This document shows, piece by piece, positions 5,135 to 6,664 of a stretch of DNA of 6,664 bases. Both the position numbers and the translations under genes were made by a program. The stretch covers positions 1-6,664 of the forward strand of contig WFYP01000302.1 of NCBI GenBank assembly GCA_015490055.1, in the 5' to 3' direction. Position 1 is the stretch's first letter, and each line of letters opens with the position of its first letter. The notes beneath the pieces were generated by a model that ran no database searches, was not told the origin of the DNA, and saw only the letters and a program-made list of their open reading frames with translations. The DNA comes from Nitratifractor sp. Its GTDB lineage: Bacteria > Campylobacterota > Campylobacteria > Campylobacterales > Sulfurovaceae.

Positions 5135-6664
5135 CTTTCTCTATCAAAAAATTATTGAGTCGTTTCTTTATATCTCTATTTTCTAATGTTCTTACAGCTT
5201 CAATATCCCCTAATATTTCTTTTACATTTATTTCACTTATTTCAATTTTAGAAAAGATTCCTATTGTAAACATATCAAGATTATTTCTGTACTGTTTGTC
5301 TATCATTTTCACTATAAAAGCTTGTTCTATTATATCCTCTCGCTCAAATAGTATAATCGAACTATGTTCTGTATCTATATCTACAAAAGTAAGTAGTATC
5401 TGTTTTCCTAAAAGCATAAGCTCTCCATTATCTGTTTTGTTGATTACATTTGAAAAATATTCAATACTTTTATCAAAATGGATTAAAAGCCTATTTTTCC
5501 AAAATTTAAGTTTCTTATTGTGTATCTGACTTCCATAGAAATAGTGAAACCATTCTCCTTGTAGTTTATTTATTATAGGTTCAAAATTATTGCAAAGCTG
5601 TTTTGGATTCTCTTTGAACTCTTGATATGAGATAGCTTTTTTTCTTATTTTATAAAAACTATTTTGATGTTGAGTAATAATATGCTTATCTTTACAGATA
5701 TAAAAAGATGGATTTTCTTGTCGTAAATATTTTGTTACTAAAAATTTTTGTTTATCTGTAAAAATAAAATCTACACTATTAACTTCTTGTTCGATTGAGG
5801 TCTTTGATATTAATTCGATAGTTATAGTTTTTGAAAGTTTCTCTATACTTTGGATAAACTCTTTAGAGAGTGATTCTTTACAGTTTTGAAGTATAAAAAT
5901 AATATTAATAGATATTTGAGAGCTAAGGATAATTAGTTCATTTTGAATCTCTTTTACCTTTTCTGAAAAGTGTTCAAAAATATTATTTGGTTCATAGGTT
6001 GGCATTACAATAGAAAGCTGTTGATAGCCTTCTATATACTGTGATTTTATTAAAGTTTTAATAATATCTTCTCTACTATGAGTAAAAAAAGAGCCACTAT
6101 TTTTGATTTTATCAAAAACTTTATTGGTACAATAGAGTTTATTAAATCCAAGTTGATGATAGAATGAATCATAAAATTGATTTTTTGAAAGTTTTTTAAA
6201 AAGATTACTATAATCAGAGATACCTTTAAAATATTTTTTTAGATAAGCATATTTTTCATTGTTAAAATGACTAAGAGTAAAGTTTTGTTCATCTGCAATA
6301 ATCTGTTGTGTCTCATTTAATATTAAATAAAGTTTATCTAAATCTATATGTTTTTCTTTACTTAATATCACTTTTTTAGCTATAGGATTTTTTTCATTGC
6401 TATCAGCAATGCCCACCATTACACCAATTAAATAGTCAATATTTTGGTTAAATGTATCTGTATTAAATATAGCATGAAAATGGTTATTTTGATTGTTAAT
6501 ATCAATAATAATTTTTTGCTTCTCTTCTTGATAGCTACCAAAATATGCTTCTATTGGGAAAGTTCTATTTTTAGGAGCTAAAACTTTAATATCTATACTG
6601 TATATATCTGTTTTTGTCTTTAGATACTCTATTTCATAATAGTCAATATGATTTGACCCATCTT
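5106..6664 (-). CDS. Large uncharacterised protein, N-terminus outside window
   Basis: The frame is open from the TAA at 5108-5106 to the window edge, so at least 518 residues are present. The ATG at 6419 is internal: the 81 codons before it (6662-6420) contain no stop and read as ordinary protein, including IEYLKTKTDIYSIDIKVLAP and IIIDINNQNNHFHAIFNTD. I do not recognise the family. Visible parts (numbered from the edge) are a strand-rich N-terminal region (1-85), a helical, Lys/Tyr/Phe-rich stretch (about 110-210), a possible alpha/beta segment with LSIVMPTYEP (about 216-225) and INIIFILQN (about 250), a hydrophobic VDFIFTDKQKFLVTKYL (about 297), and a C-terminal strand-rich part starting GEWFHYFYGSQ (about 369) that could be a beta-barrel. 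There is no signal peptide in view, no clear membrane segment and no Walker or nuclease motif. Its 3' end overlaps the 71-codon gene. It is richer in A+T than the protease gene. It is certainly coding; its function is unknown. Confidence 0.8.
   Translation of the reverse strand, partial: DGSNHIDYYEIEYLKTKTDIYSIDIKVLAPKNRTFPIEAYFGSYQEEKQKIIIDINNQNNHFHAIFNTDTFNQNIDYLIGVMVGIADSNEKNPIAKKVILSKEKHIDLDKLYLILNETQQIIADEQNFTLSHFNNEKYAYLKKYFKGISDYSNLFKKLSKNQFYDSFYHQLGFNKLYCTNKVFDKIKNSGSFFTHSREDIIKTLIKSQYIEGYQQLSIVMPTYEPNNIFEHFSEKVKEIQNELIILSSQISINIIFILQNCKESLSKEFIQSIEKLSKTITIELISKTSIEQEVNSVDFIFTDKQKFLVTKYLRQENPSFYICKDKHIITQHQNSFYKIRKKAISYQEFKENPKQLCNNFEPIINKLQGEWFHYFYGSQIHNKKLKFWKNRLLIHFDKSIEYFSNVINKTDNGELMLLGKQILLTFVDIDTEHSSIILFEREDIIEQAFIVKMIDKQYRNNLDMFTIGIFSKIEISEINVKEILGDIEAVRTLENRDIKKRLNNFLIEKDGYYNRTKL

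Noticed and set aside
5155..5529. 124-codon open frame on the plus strand, hydrophobic and Ser/Ile-rich
   Set aside because: It is the complement of the C-terminal part of the large minus-strand gene. The Ser/Ile/Phe-rich text is typical of antisense to Lys/Asp/Asn-rich protein, not of a real membrane protein.
6417..6419. ATG at 6419 as start of the large minus-strand gene
   Set aside because: The frame remains open for 81 more codons to the window edge with plausible protein text, and no good ribosome site stands before 6419.
1..6664. CRISPR array, tRNA or rRNA, insertion sequence ends, long direct repeats
   Set aside because: Reading both strands by eye, I saw no regularly spaced repeats, no tRNA-like cloverleaf, no transposase and no terminal inverted repeats; nearly all bases are explained by coding genes.

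Overview
The window is AT-rich bacterial DNA. Its gene style (AAA/GAG-rich reading frames, purine-rich ribosome sites, many short convergent or overlapping genes) and its protein types suggest a member of the Campylobacterota, close to Sulfurimonas, Sulfurovum or Arcobacter. This is an inference from sequence style and gene content; no rRNA or other marker gene is present to confirm it.

Left part, plus strand. The window opens inside the last 110 codons of a glycoside hydrolase of family GH114, a polygalactosamine-cleaving type, which stops at 334. After a 98-base AT-rich gap comes a complete gene for an exported zinc protease of the M16 (pitrilysin/PqqL) family, about 926 residues, with an intact HxxEH zinc site and the four-domain M16 layout. 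Both products look like envelope or exported hydrolases. They may be co-transcribed, but a possible -10 box lies between them.

Right part, minus strand. Three genes read leftwards. The first (rightmost) enters from beyond the window end: its reading frame is open all the way to 6664, so it is at least 518 residues long and an ATG at 6419 is not its true start. I do not recognise its family. Its stop overlaps, by 29 bases, a small 71-codon gene of unknown function. Next, 38 bases further on, is a 553-residue protein joining an AAA-ATPase-like domain to a C-terminal PD-(D/E)XK nuclease-like domain. That gene has its own good promoter (TTGAGT, 17 bases, TATAAT) inside the end of the small gene, and a strong AAGGAG ribosome site.

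The two halves converge at 3213/3219 with only five bases between stop codons. A perfect six-base-pair hairpin covers the junction. No gene-free stretch exceeds 100 bases, and there are no RNA genes, insertion sequences, CRISPR arrays or long repeats that I can see. The most interesting part is the minus-strand cluster (unknown large protein, overlapping small protein, ATPase-nuclease). It could be an accessory or defence-type module, but that is inference from gene company only.
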